The position numbers and the translations under genes were made by a program. A stretch of 64,000 bases of DNA, taken from positions 46,698,317 to 46,762,316 of the forward strand of contig OX463781.1 in NCBI GenBank assembly GCA_949825025.1, given 5' to 3'. Below the pieces are notes generated by a model, which was not told the origin of the DNA, made no database searches, and saw only the letters and a program-made list of their open reading frames with translations. This document shows positions 42,092 through 52,869 of the stretch, piece by piece; the first letter of the stretch is position 1, and each line of letters starts with the position of its first letter. The DNA is from Siphlonurus alternatus. Taxonomy: Eukaryota > Arthropoda > Insecta > Ephemeroptera > Siphlonuridae.

Positions 42092-43700
42092 TTTATATTA
42101 TCAGAGCATTTAGATTAGCAGTTTTTGCGCCTTAAATTATAAATATAGGAACTTTGATAATCTTTGATCTTTTGTTTCGTTATTTTTACACTGTATTAAA
42201 ACATAGTTCACGATTGGGAGTTTTACATTTCTTTTTTATTTTATATTAAAAATAATTAAGTTCGAAAATTCAAAAATGGCAATAAAAGTATGGTAGAGTA
42301 AAAATCGGCTAATAATTTTACCCTTAAAAGCAATCCTGTTTAATCTTGTAATCTAAATTATTATGTATTTTTTTTTTATATTGAACAATTATTTTTAATG
42401 AATTAAATATGTTATAATCGTTCGAAAATAATTATATTTCATAACAAGAAGCGACCATAATAATAAATATGTACAGTATTGTTAAGTTTGTCGGTTTATT
42501 TTTTTATTGTTCATTATATTCCCCTCTTCCTCTAGTTACCTAGCATTGTAGTATAATACGGAAGATAGTTATTGGTTTACTCAGTATAATTATGTGTTAA
42601 TTCGTTAATTGTATACGCCAATTAGGGCAGTTCACATACACACAAGAAGTATACAGTTGACTTTTGGTGTAAAAAATTACATTTCGACAAGATTTCTGAT
42701 TTTGTTTAATATTTTCAGTGCATAATTAGTTGGCATTTGTTCTCCATGGAGAATTGCACGCTATAATTTAAATTATAACGATATCGATAATGTCCAAAAA
42801 AATGACAAGTATGCCCCCTAGAAATAACAGTCAAAATACAAATAAATGTTCTTACGAGTTTCGTCCGACCACGATAAAAACCGAAGTTGAGGTGCGAAAG
42901 GAAGTTGGAAAACATCCTTAGCAGAATTAATCTTGCCGCAACCACCGGGAAAGGAGGAAAACTTACAGTTCTTATTAACTGAGCTTCCTGATTTTTATAT
43001 TTTACGCATCAATTCAATACTCTGAATGCATTAATTATGATATTATATTTTCTCAGTGAAAATATTCAAGTATTTGATATTTTTGATATATTTTTGCAAT
43101 GATGACATACACAAAAATGGTATGTAAAACCTATCTAGTTAAAGTATATTATCATTGTATGGATTGTATTGTATATTATCATTGTATGGATTCTCTTGGG
43201 TTTCCTACATTTGTTCAACTTTTTTGTAACTTGTTCGGAAGGAAAATATAATAAATAAATAAATTGTACGTATAATAATATATAAAGCTACATTTTTTAT
43301 ACTGGTTAAATGCATACGTATGTACATTTTAAGAATTACTTTCAAAGAATTAATTTGAAATATAATATTTAAAAAATAATAATAATAATAAAAAACTTCA
43401 CAGAAAAAAAATTTAATTTTTAATTAATAATTTTTTTTTATTTTACTATAATGTTTTATTTCGTGAAACTTAAAATTTTTGGAGACTTTAACGCGTATAT
43501 ATACTGAAACAATTGCCTACATTTAGGTGCTACTTTGATCCTCTTAGTTATTTTGATTTAATTCAATAATAAAAATAAAAATTTGTATTTTACAAGCAGT
43601 ACAATATCCAATGTGTTATTTTTTTTTATAATTTTGACATTTTAATTGAGTAATCAAGAACACTAACAAAATTATTGCACAATACGCTGACATTTTTCAA
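41640..43700. other. Long gene-poor span
   Basis: A poly-T run at about 42040-42088, a LINE 3' end at 43150-43262 (TGTAACTTGTTCGGAAGG, then AATAAATAAATAAA), and AT-rich DNA. 43715-43790 is a diverged copy of the repeat at 44120-44200. No coding signal found. Confidence 0.5.
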
Positions 43701-43808
43701 CTCGGGGGCTGAACACATAACCAAGAGGACACAAACTTTAAACTAGGAAATTCAAGTTGCGTTCAGGGGCCAAAGAACCAAGAAAGAAACCGACTCACCT
43801 CCAAAGTT

Positions 43809-43970
43809 CTAATTGAGTCTACGGCACCGTCTGTTCCAATAAGTATGGTGCGGTGGACAGGCGAATCCTCTAGGCGGAGCGCGAGCAATACCTCTAATAG
43901 GAATGTGCCATTGTCCAAGGACGGATGTCAGCAGAAGCACGAGAAACATAACGACCAGCCACACACGCAT
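43809..43970 (-). CDS. Secreted single-core peptide, X type, copy 1
   Basis: A 53-residue product. The ATG at 43970 opens MRVWLVVMFLVLLLTSVLGQ, a signal peptide cut near G-Q-W. Mature part: I-A-R-A-P-P-R-G-F-A, then the core CPPHHTYWNRRC, R-R-L-N and TAG. The A-P-x-R lead, C-x10-C and basic tail fit the secapin-like pattern. A GTGAGT donor lies ten bases past the stop. Sister copies at 46319-46486 and 48784-48936. It has a complete, undamaged frame despite its size. Confidence 0.85.
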   Translation of the reverse strand: MRVWLVVMFLVLLLTSVLGQWHIPIRGIARAPPRGFACPPHHTYWNRRCRRLN

Positions 43971-44114
43971 CTTGACAAAGAATGGCGAGGATATCCATAA
44001 AATAGGACTTATAAGATAGGTATGGTGGACTTCCGCAGGATGTTATTGGATATCTTCTACGGAGGATATGATGGTCATAGTCTGTACTATAATTAGCAAC
44101 TCAAATTAAGTTCC

Positions 44115-44380
44115 TTAAATGAAGATATGGCTGAGCACACAAGCGGACACAAACGCTGAACTAAGAAATTGGAATTGCGTTCTTGGTCCAATAAGCCAAT
44201 AAACCTGGGCAAACACGCACCCATAGCAGCACGAATCAACACACAAACGTCCCGAGATGCATCCCCCGACCGCGAGTGAGAACTGGAGGTCGCAGCGATG
44301 GACAGGAAGAAATAAAAACATCCTGGACACTCCAGTAAACAAAATTTCTTTTACTTTTTCCGGTGGCAATGTCAAATCTA
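44115..44380. repeat. Duplicated non-coding segment (partner 46976-47235)
   Basis: About 260 bases, 90% similar to 46976-47235, part of the X-Y tandem unit. The minus-strand frames (86 and 92 codons) are not conserved in sequence between the copies beyond DNA similarity and have no family motif, so I do not call a gene. Confidence 0.75.
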
Positions 44381-44509
44381 TTTTACATTATTAAATATCT
44401 TGTTTTTCATGATCATGAGGAATTAAATTTTATGCTTTCGAATGCACCTCAGTATTAAAAAAGACAATCTTTATTTCATTGTTATAAGAAAATTATTGCA
44501 GTAACAAGT

Positions 44510-44833
44510 GGATAACAAGCATGAAAAAGTTTTATTGCAGAAATGAATAGAGGGTACCAAATTATGCTACTCTGAATTTTTTCAGATTTTTTTGAGACCC
44601 GGAACTATTTTTAAATAATTATTGAAAGTGCGGCCACGCCCCCTGGAGGCGTCAATAGGCGTCCAGTCTCTATCCTTTTTATTAAGGATTCAGGGGTGCC
44701 AACTGAAATCACAGAACTTTCAATAGTTATTTAAAAATAGTTCCGAGACTCAAAAAATCTGAAAAAATCAGAGTATCATAATTTGGTACCCTCTATTCAT
44801 TTCTGCAATAAAATTGTTTCATGTATGTTGTCC
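44510..44833. mobile_element. Family B MITE, copy 3
   Basis: GCAGAAATGAATAGAGGGTA and its mirror; right end GTTGTCC at 44833. The matching place in the second tandem unit (about 47350) has no element. Confidence 0.9.
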
Positions 44834-45098
44834 ATTATGACAAAAATTGAATATTGAATTTTATATAATTATAGTTTATAGTGTTATTAAATTCATATCC
44901 TACTTTTCACCCATGGATGAGAAAAATTACGTTATATAAACTGTTTGTGTTTGTTTGCAAGAAACTTAAATGAATTTTCATATAGCAAGCAATGAAACAA
45001 AAATACAAAACTAGGTTAAAATCGGTAATATATTTACATAAGTATATAATGAGTATTATAATTTGTTATTATTTAATTTAGTCAGCTTCTCTGAAATG

Positions 45099-45406
45099 GA
45101 GTACCGACCTCAAAAATTTTTATAGCAGAAATGGATAGAGGTTGAAAAGTTATGTTACTCTGATTTTTTTCAGATTTTTTAGAGACCGGGAAGTATTGCT
45201 AAAAAGTTTTGGCGAAGTCGGGTTCGAATCCACGTCCCTTTTGGGTCCTATCTTTTATTAAGAAAAAAGAGAGGCGGCACTTTTTCTGCACTTTCAATAA
45301 TTTTTAAAAAATAGTTGCTTGGCTCTAAAAAATCTGAAAAAAATCAGGGTAGCATAACTTTGCACCCTCTATCCATTTCTGCAATAAAAAAATGAGGTCG
45401 GTACTC
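45099..45406. mobile_element. Family A MITE, copy 3
   Basis: GAGTACCGACCTCAAAAATT and its mirror GAGGTCGGTACTC. It is absent from the matching place in unit 2 (about 47800, TCTGAAATTCAATTTGATGG). Confidence 0.9.
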
Positions 45407-45536
45407 TACTACTCTATTCAATTTGATGGATTTTAGTCCCCTTTTGCTTCAATAAAACGTTAAATAACACTCGACAATATTACATCTACTTATAAATAGT
45501 ATTCAAACCTGTAGGCTTAACGTTTGTTTGCTTATC

Positions 45537-45612
45537 GTGTACACTCTTTGCCTTGGAAAATTTCTCACTTGCAAGGCTACAAAGGAAAATTTTCAAAAGC
45601 GACGACTGTACA
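45537..45612. mobile_element. Family E MITE, internally deleted
   Basis: GTACACTCTTTGCCTTGGAA and TTTTCAAAAGCGACGACTGTAC ends without the central hairpin. The full element sits at the same place in unit 2 (47937-48063). Confidence 0.7.
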
Positions 45613-45716
45613 AAGATATTGTTGAATCAAGATCTTTCATTTTTGACATTGTTGACATTGCTAGTCATGATTCGACAGATCAAAAATGCAACAGTTCTCG
45701 CACTGCATGTACTTAC

Positions 45717-45880
45717 CCTGATGTAGTTTACGGCATTGGCCCGCCCTGTACACTTGTCCCTCGGGACATAGAGAGAATGCACTGAATGCAGGACGCCAGG
45801 ACCCTCTAAAAAATACTAAACTGAGCATGGACAGTCACCAGAAACAGCGCGAGCAAGAGAGCGAGCAAGTAGAGACGCAT
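45717..45880 (-). pseudogene. Y-type peptide gene with premature stop, copy 1
   Basis: The ATG at 45880 opens MRLYLLALLLALFLVTVHAQ, as in the intact copy at 48330, but the frame stops at TAG a few residues later (I-F-stop). In another frame downstream the full core CPEGQVYRAGQC, R-K-L-H and the GTAAGT donor are present. It is thus broken by a frameshift in the pro-region. Confidence 0.8.
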
Positions 45881-46318
45881 CGTGGAAGCGAGTGATGAAG
45901 ATATGGTGGACTGCATGATATTATTGCTTGGCAGTGCCGTGCAGGATATACTTTTTTTTTTATGTTGTATTACTTTCATATATGTTTCGTCCTTCCTTTG
46001 TTTTATTTATCTACTATAATGGAGTATGTACCACATGCACATGGTTCATAAATATTTTTACTGTATCTTTAAATATTTTATCACATAATATTCATGTATT
46101 CAATAAAAATCTTCAATCAAAAGATTATGTAACATAGTCAAAAGACCTCAACAAACGTGCACAAAATAAGGCAATGTTGTTAAAAAAGTTTCAAATTTTG
46201 CTTATATATATGCCTCTTCTATTAAAAAAATAAATAACATACATGCAATATTACACAAACAATGCAACTGTATGATAGAAAAAGTAGCTGAAGTTGTGCA
46301 AACTTTATTGACTCACCC
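45881..46318. other. Intergenic span
   Basis: AT-rich; contains ATTCAATAAAAATCTTC (about 46097), a polyadenylation-like AATAAA. The same sequence recurs at 48545 in unit 2. Nothing else. Confidence 0.45.
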
Positions 46319-46486
46319 CTAATTCTCCCAAATGCTACGGCACCGGCCCTTCCAGTAAAAGTGTAGTGATGGACAGGCGATGCTTCTGCTTGGAGCGTTA
46401 ATAACAACCTTGTTGCTGTAGTACCATTGTCCAAGGACGGTTGTCAGCAGCAGCACGAGCAACATAGTGACCAGAAACACACGCAT
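46319..46486 (-). CDS. Secreted single-core peptide, X type, copy 2
   Basis: The start is placed at the ATG at 46486 (MRVFLVTMLLVLLLTTVLGQ), as in the sister copies. Mature region: V-V-I-N-A-P-S-R-S-I-A, then the core CPSLHFYWKGRC, R-S-I-W-E-N and TAG, about 55 residues in all. GTGAGT donor two bases past the stop. One disulfide is expected. A family B MITE lies about 135 bases upstream and could affect its promoter. Confidence 0.86.
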   Translation of the reverse strand: MRVFLVTMLLVLLLTTVLGQWYYSNKVVINAPSRSIACPSLHFYWKGRCRSIWEN

Positions 46487-46621
46487 CTTGACAAAGAATG
46501 ACGAGGACATGCATAGATAGGATGTTATAACATAATTTATCCTGAATGGTGGACTCCCGCAGGATGTTATTGAATATTTTCCACGGAGGATGTGACGTCA
46601 CGGTAGTCTGTTACTTATAAT

Positions 46622-46946
46622 GGACAACCTGCATGACAAATTTTTATTGCAGAAATGAATAAAGGGTACCAAATTATGCTACTCTGAATTTTTCAGATTT
46701 TTTTGAGACCTGGAACTATTTTTAAACAAATATTGAAAGTTCTGTAAGTTAAGTTGGCACCCCTGAATCCTTAATATAAAGAATAGGGCCTAGACGCCTA
46801 TTGACGCCTCAAGGGGGCGTGGTCGTAGTTTCAATAATCATTTAAAAATAGTTCTGGGTCTCAAAAAAATCTGAAAAAATTCAGAGTAACATAATTTGGT
46901 ACCCTCTATTCATTTCTGCAGTAAAAGTTTTTCATGCAGGTTGTCC
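46622..46946. mobile_element. Family B MITE, copy 4
   Basis: Ends GGACAACCTGCATG and GCAGGTTGTCC, with TA on both outer flanks (TATAATGGAC / GTCCATTAG). The paralogous sites near 44090 and 49030 are empty. Confidence 0.9.
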
Positions 46947-46975
46947 ATTAGCAATGCAAATCAAGTTCTTTAATT

Positions 46976-47235
46976 TTAAATGAAGATATGGCTAAACACA
47001 CAAGTGGACACGAACGCTGAACTAAGAAATTGGAATTGCGTTCTTGGTCCAATAAACCTGGTCGAACGCGCACCATGGCAACACGAACCAACACACAAAC
47101 GTCCCGAGATGCATCCCCCGGCCGCGAGTGAGAACTGGAGGTCACAGCGATGGACAGGAAGAAATAAAAACATCCTGGACACTCCAGCAAACAAAACTTC
47201 TGTTCTTCTTCCGGTGGCAATGTCAAATCTATTTT
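46976..47235. repeat. Duplicated non-coding segment (partner 44115-44380)
   Basis: See 44115-44380; part of tandem unit 2. Confidence 0.75.
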
Positions 47236-47512
47236 ACTTTATTAAATGTCTTGTTTGTCATGATCTTCATTTAGGAATTAAATTTTATGCTTTCGAATGC
47301 ACCTCAGTATTAAAAAATATAATCTTTATTTCATTGTTATAAGAAAATTATTGTAACAAATTATGACAAAAAATGAACATTGAATTTTATATAATTATAG
47401 TTTATAGTGTTATTAAATTTGTATCCTATTTTTTACCCATGGATGAGAAAAATTACGTTATATAAACTGTTTGTGTTTGTTTGCAAGAAATTTAAAATGA
47501 ATTTTCATAGAA

Positions 47513-47685
47513 CAGGGGCGGATCCAGCCCGCGGCTTTGGGGGGGGGGGGGGGCGGTGCCCTATCCCGCAACGTTAAATTTTGGGGTGGGAGTGGGGGCG
47601 ATGGGTGGGGGGTGGTAATACCTTCAATGTATTTTGGGACCTTTTGGGGGCGATCGCCCCCCCCCCCCCCTTGGATCCGCGCCTG
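47513..47685. mobile_element. hAT MITE with verified empty site
   Basis: Ends CAGGGGCGGATCCA and TTGGATCCGCGCCTG, with long G and C runs inside. The exact 8-base duplication TCATAGAA (47505-47512 and 47686-47693) is typical of hAT. The paralogous place near 44978-44990 lacks it. Confidence 0.92.
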
Positions 47686-47936
47686 TCATAGAAGCAATGA
47701 AACATCAATACAAATATACGAGGCTAAAGTCGGTAATATATTTACATTAGTATGATGAAGTATTATAATTTGTTATTATTTAATTTAGTCAGCTTTTCTG
47801 AAATTCAATTTGATGGATTTTAAGTCCCTTTCTCCTTTTTGCTTCAGTAAAACGTTCAATAACACTCGACAATATTACATCTAATGTAATATACATGGTA
47901 ATCAAACCTGTAGGCTGAACGTTTGTTTGCTGATCG

Positions 47937-48063
47937 TGTACACTCTTTGCCTTGGAAAGTTTCCCACTTGCAGCCTTGCTAATTACCATGCCCTGTAGTA
48001 TTATTACGGGGAATGATGATTAACAAGGCGACAAGTGGGAAATTTTCAGAAGGGATGGCTGTA
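47937..48063. mobile_element. Family E hairpin MITE, copy 2
   Basis: GCAGCCTTGCTAATTACCAT and ATGATGATTAACAAGG arms, GTACACTC/GGCTGTAC ends. It lies about 100 bases beyond the donor of the Y gene. Confidence 0.8.
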
Positions 48064-48164
48064 CCAAGACATTGTTGAATCAAGATCTTTTGATATTGTT
48101 GATATTTCTAGTCATGGATTTGACACATCAAAAATGCGACAGATCTTGCGCTGCATGTACTTAC

Positions 48165-48330
48165 CATGGTGTAGCTTGCGGCATTGGCCCGCCCTGTATA
48201 CTTGTCCCTCGGAACACGGAAGACGCAGGGATGCATTAAAAATAGAAGCAGTTGGCCACCAATGCCCGAACTGAGCATGGACGATCACCAGAAACAGCGC
48301 GAGCAAGAGAGCGAGCAAGTAGAAACGCAT
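48165..48330 (-). CDS. Secreted single-core peptide, Y type, intact copy, first exon
   Basis: The ATG at 48330 opens MRFYLLALLLALFLVIVHAQ. Mature region: F-N-A-S-L-R-L-P, then the core CSEGQVYRAGQC, R-K-L-H-H-G. The exon ends at a GTAAGT donor (48159-48164) without a stop, one base into a codon; the read-through residues are not conserved. The last residues therefore lie in a downstream exon. The same phase-1 ending is seen at 45717 and 49345, marking a subfamily. Confidence 0.82.
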
Positions 48331-48783
48331 CGTGGAAGCGAGTGGCGAGGATATGACAGACTGCAGGATATTATTGCTTGGAAGTGCCGTGCAGGAAATA
48401 CGTTTTTAACGTGTTATTAAAATACTTTCATTTATAATGTTCCTTCCTCTATCTTATTTATCTACTAAAAATTATGTTTACACGGTACATAAATTTTTAC
48501 TGTATCTTTAAATATTGTATCACATACTCTATAATGCTTTTAGCATTCAATAAAAATCTTCACTCAAAGATTATGCAGTATATATTCAGATGTATTAAAA
48601 ATAAATATCAGTAGACTTCAGAAAACGTGCATAAAATAAGGCGATGTTGTTAAAATGTTACCAATTTTACTTACATTGACTTCTACTGTAGGGAAAAAAG
48701 TTAAAGAACGGTTGCATTACAAAAACAATGTAAAAAAGTACCCCCCGATATATACAAATGGACACCGACTCACCCCAAAAGCT

Positions 48784-48936
48784 CTAGATTACTCTACGGC
48801 ACCGTCCCTTCCAGAAAAAGAGCTGTGGTGGGCAGGCGATGCTTCTGTTTGGAGCGTTAATAACAACCTTGTACCATTGTCCAAGGACGGATGTCAGCAG
48901 CAGGACGAGCAACATGGTGACCAGAAACACACGCAT
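48784..48936 (-). CDS. Secreted single-core peptide, X type, copy 3
   Basis: A 50-residue product. The ATG at 48936 opens MRVFLVTMLLVLLLTSVLGQ. Mature part: V-V-I-N-A-P-N-R-S-I-A, the core CPPQLFFWKGRC, R-R-V-I and TAG. GTGAGT donor ten bases past the stop. The frame is intact and the shortest in the window. Compared with copies 1 and 2, residues of the core change more than the signal peptide does. Confidence 0.86.
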   Translation of the reverse strand: MRVFLVTMLLVLLLTSVLGQWYKVVINAPNRSIACPPQLFFWKGRCRRVI

Positions 48937-49344
48937 CTTGTCACAGAATGACGAGGACATGTATGATAATGTATCCTCAAGTTATTGTATATCTTTTATA
49001 AAGGATATGATGTCACGGTGGTTTGTACTAATTAGACTAATTAACAACGCAAATCAATTTCCTTAAATCAAAGATTTCTTAAGGAAATATATCTATAATG
49101 CAAGATTTATAATAAAGATTTGTAGAGTCGAATTTTGATGTCATACTTAATGAAGTGTAATCAATTAATTATAGCCGGGGAATTTTCTTAATATTTTTTA
49201 GACTCCAATGTTTTTTTAAATGTTTCTTTATTATACATTGTAGAGGGTACAGAATGTACAGTACTGATCAACATTAACTGAATGTTACGAGAGTACTGAA
49301 AACGTTAGTCACTGACTTTCACAGAGACTTGGCACTGCACTTAC

Positions 49345-49510
49345 CCTCGGCAAGTTTACGACACTTGTACTTCCAATTGATAAACCCTGGGGGGCAGGTG
49401 ACGGACTGCTCGATACGCCTCGGGGCCCCCACAACCTTCTTCTTGAGCCCCCCGGCGAGGACATGGGCGGCCGCCAGCAACAGTAAGATTACAATCCAGT
49501 GCAGACGCAT
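49345..49510 (-). CDS. Secreted single-core peptide, first exon
   Basis: The ATG at 49510 (MRLHWIVILLLLAAAHVLAG) gives a better signal peptide than the upstream in-frame ATG at 49552. Mature part: G-L-K-K-K-V-V-G-A-P-R-R-I-E-Q-S-V-T, the core CPPGFINWKYKC, R-K-L-A-E-G. The K-K-K may be a cleavage site. It ends one base into a codon at a GTAAGT donor (49339-49344), like the Y genes. The function is unknown. Confidence 0.83.
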
Positions 49511-49599
49511 CGTGAGACTAATTGAAAGTGGCGAGGAAACTTCAGACGACAAAATGTGGAGAAATCTTATACAGGATATAATGATTATTTTAGTTAAAT

Positions 49600-50240
49600 G
49601 TGGTCTAGCGGCGAGTATGTGGAGAAAATGTGATAACTATTTACATCACACAAGTCATGCTGAAGGTTAATTCTTACCAGCGAGTTTGAAAATAAAATTA
49701 AATTAATTAATTAAAATTTATATTTAGAACATTTTTATACTTTTAAATCAGCTGCAATATCTTTTCATAGTATGGAATAGAAACTGCAAGCAATTTTTTA
49801 TTGCACTTTTTTATATTTTTTACCTCAAAACATTTATAAAAATATATGCGACCATGGAGAATGACGTCACATGTTTGACTATTATGCAACAGCGTTTTTA
49901 ATCTCCATCTTGACGGTGTTAGAGTTAAAAAAAAATACGCGTATTTTAATTCAATCGAGGTCTCATTTAAATGAGACACTACACTGTCTGTAATAAAATA
50001 AAATTACAATATAGTACGATATTCGTTATGTCATAATATATCTCTGATGTCAATTATGTATTTTATCAGTTATTTTATAATAACACATGAAAAACAGTAT
50101 AAAATTATGATTTTGTTAAGAAAATATAGAAGATAACAACGTAAAATAAACGATATAAACCATTGACTAAGGCAGTCAACGTTTCTTAACTAGACAAGAC
50201 ATCCAAAGGGCCCTTCCCAAAAGTCTTACCTAATGATGTG
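49600..50240. other. Intergenic span
   Basis: AT-rich with no repeat or coding signal that I can support. Confidence 0.5.
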
Positions 50241-50241
50241 C

Positions 50242-50472
50242 CTACTCCAGCTGTATGACTTCCCTAACGACACACTTGTTCTTGTGGTATTTCATTCCCG
50301 GAGGACAGCGGCGACGACTTGGTACCAAGAAAGCAGCCCCGAGGATGGGGGGTTTGTTTGGGGTGCTAGGGGGCGTGGCCAGGGTGCCTGAGCGGGGTCG
50401 GGGGGCCACCACGTGAGGCACCATCAGCAGCGACACCAAAACAAGCACCGTTCCGTGCACTGAAATAATCAT
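50242..50472 (-). CDS. Secreted Pro-rich single-core peptide
   Basis: A 76-residue product. The ATG at 50472 opens MIISVHGTVLVLVSLLMV; the pro-region is rich in Pro/Thr/Arg (T-P-P-S-T-P-N-K-P-P). Mature part: F-L-V-P-S-R-R-R, the core CPPGMKYHKNKC, V-V-R-E-V-I-Q. The V-P-x-R plus C-P-P-G core with x10 spacing is the closest in the window to the hymenopteran secapin pattern. The TAG is followed by 14 untranslated bases and a GTAAGA donor. Confidence 0.87.
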   Translation of the reverse strand: MIISVHGTVLVLVSLLMVPHVVAPRPRSGTLATPPSTPNKPPILGAAFLVPSRRRCPPGMKYHKNKCVVREVIQLE

Positions 50473-50519
50473 GACTGAAAAACTCTAGAAAGTGGTTTCC
50501 AACGTCCGCGTCACCTGAT

Positions 50520-51110
50520 GCAAAAAACTGGTTTGGACTCGTGATTAATTTGATATATATTGTGTTTCAAGGATTTGCATTTAAATTAACAGTTGGGGAT
50601 TTCCAACGATAAAATTTTATTATGTAGGTTATTGCCATGGCACATTTAGAAATTTTAAATTGAATTTAGGATATAAATGGTTTAGAATTTATTTTTAATA
50701 ATTAAAAACACAGATAAATAGAAGGCCTGTAAGAAATGCAGTATAGATTTAAGCCTAACGATTTTTAGTGACAAATTCACTACCTGATTTAGCACTCAGC
50801 ATGGAATTTTTTTTTTTATCAAATTTCGTCCTAAAATTTTCTAAACTAAATCTTTGTCCTAAAGTAGTCCTGAAGCTTATAAATTTGTTTTATTTTTATT
50901 CTCCAATAATATAATTTAGCACACATTTGCTTTAAGTAAAAATATAATTTTATTATACTCACTGCATTGAAATTCAACTCGTTTCTCAATCACCATGATA
51001 TAAATAATTGACATAAAACCTTTCACACAACCAAATTGCAGATTTTATGCCCTCTTTGTATAATACATGAGGTATTCTACAAGCTAGTAGCATGTTTGGT
51101 TAAGAAGTGT
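50520..51110. other. Intergenic span
   Basis: AT-rich promoter and intron DNA; no supported feature. Confidence 0.5.
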
Positions 51111-51123
51111 AAAAACATCTTAC

Positions 51124-51682
51124 CACGTCAAACTCTGCGATAACCTGCTTGCACTCCTGATTAATGCGCGTGAACCCCGGTCTGCAGCCCCTGGTAGGAG
51201 CTTTGGTGAGCACACGACCTCCGGTGTAGCGAACTGACGAAATTACACGTATGGGGTGGTCGTAGGACCACACTGATAGCATTGGAGATACCTGGGAATG
51301 TAGTTCAGTCCTAATACTTTGGCTCATAATTACAAGAAATATCGAGCTAAAAAATAATCTCAAAACTTACCTTTGATATTTACAATTAAATTTTAAATTA
51401 ATTAAATTAAACAAGATACTATAATTTTATTATGTAAAAATTGTTAATATTAATTAATAAAAGTAGTTAACAATTATTACATCACCAAGCCAGTTCACTT
51501 TAAACGAAAGGTTATTTCTTATCCGGTTTAAGAATATTTAAAACCTAAATGCTTGATACTCGTTTTTTTAATGCCAAAGCTCCATTTAGAGAAGACAAAT
51601 ATTTAAAAAACTGACCTACATTCTCAGGGATGACCTGCGCACCTCCGAGCACCAAAATGAGCACCAGTTGCACCGTTTGCAT
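51124..51682 (-). CDS. Two-exon secreted single-core peptide
   Basis: Exon 1 (51682-51620) begins MQTVQLVLILVLGG, a signal peptide, and ends at a GTAGGT donor. Exon 2 (51291-51124) follows an acceptor TTCCCAG and is in phase 0, giving V-S-P-M-L-S-V-W. It contains T-K-A-P-T-R-G and the core CRPGFTRINQEC, K-Q-V-I-A-E-F-D-V, then a GTAAGA donor. This is the only member with an intron between signal peptide and pro-region. At the position where sister genes have TAG before the donor it reads GTG, so the stop is lost and a third exon is needed. Confidence 0.72.
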
Positions 51683-51699
51683 TGTCGTTACTGAGACGT

Positions 51700-52310
51700 C
51701 AAGTCCTCCGCAGGTCTGCTTGACCTTGAAATCAGCTTCGCAACCTGTTCTGGTTCCCCGGTAAAAAATGAAAGTGTAAATATCGTTATTACACGTCGAC
51801 TTTTATATACTCCTTTTCAAAATTGTGTATTTATTATCGAACATTGACTCATAATTTTACGATAACCGTGCACAGTGATTTCATGCTCTTCTCAAAATAC
51901 GTTGCATTGTGGACCATCGATAATTGAAAAAGAAATTATCTGAATCATATACAAAATATATTCTTTTTAACTCAAAGATATGAATATTACATTATAAAAA
52001 TGCACATCAAAAGAGCCTGCGAAACGCTTATAAGTTATGGTTTCGGAAGTTTCGGGGTTTCAAAACTTAGTCAGTAAATAAAAGTACACAAATATGGTTT
52101 GTTATAAAGAAAAAATTCACTTGTATTATACAATAACAAACATCGATCTTATAAAATTCTATTTATACTGATCAACAGGTACATTATTCCTTTGAATAGT
52201 TACCATAAAAATGTATTATTTATAACATCATGTAATAATTCTGAATTGATTGCTCACAGCTCATCTTATGTATAATATAACCAGTGATTGATATAAACCA
52301 TTATTCTTAC
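51700..52310. other. Intergenic span
   Basis: AT-rich; no feature I can support apart from the likely promoter near 51690-51800. Confidence 0.5.
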
Positions 52311-52616
52311 CTAGTCATCGAATGTGATAATGCGCTTGCACTCGCCGTTAATTCTCTCCAAGCCTTCTTCACAATCTCTAGTTGGCGCTGAGGTGGCGAA
52401 TGCCAAGAAGGGTTTATTTATATTTTGAGGAGGGAGGGAAGGTTTGGGAGTAGAGTGAAGACTTGGTGTGTGAGGTCTGGATGTAGGGGTCGTGGGCCTG
52501 ACAACAGGGGTCACGGACCTTGTAGAGGGAGCATTAGGGGTCGTAGTCAACCTGAGAGTGAGGGCTCCCCCGATCACCAGGAGCACCAAAATAAGAACCA
52601 ACTAAACCGCGCGCAT
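52311..52616 (-). pseudogene. Single-core peptide gene with stop codon in the signal peptide
   Basis: The start ATG at 52616 reads M-R-A-V, then TAG, where the near-identical gene at 54946 has CAG (Gln). After the stop the frame is clean for about 95 codons: V-L-I-L-V-L-L-V-I-G-G, a Thr/Pro/Ser linker (T-P-T-S-R-P-H-T-P), S-A-P-T-R-D, the core CEEGLERINGEC, K-R-I-I and TAG directly before a GTAAGA donor. No other ATG exists in the frame. One base separates it from an intact gene, so it is a very recent loss or a polymorphism. Confidence 0.82.
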
Positions 52617-52747
52617 TGTACTGACTGATCCGTTTGCTGGAAGATCATTACTTTCAGAACCGGTTTAAACCTGTTTTGTAAGGTCAAATGTGGTTACTTA
52701 TTACATGAAGGATTCACACGTCTAGACATAAAACATTGAACAATAAT

Positions 52748-52863
52748 GTACAGTCGTTGCCTCGGAAAATTTCCCCTTGCAGCCCTGTTAATCACCATGC
52801 TCCGTAAGAACAACACAGGGCATGGTGATTAACAAGTGGAAAGTTTTCTAAGACTATGAGTGT
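52748..52863. mobile_element. Family E hairpin MITE, copy 3
   Basis: GCAGCCCTGTTAATCACCAT is mirrored by ATGGTGATTAACA; ends GTACAGTCG and a decayed right end. Confidence 0.8.
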
Positions 52864-52869
52864 TCCTAG

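Noticed and set aside
44115..44375. Minus-strand 86-codon frame duplicated at 46948-47226
   Set aside because: DNA is duplicated but the protein frames are not preserved (the second copy opens in two shifted frames) and there is no signal peptide or core.
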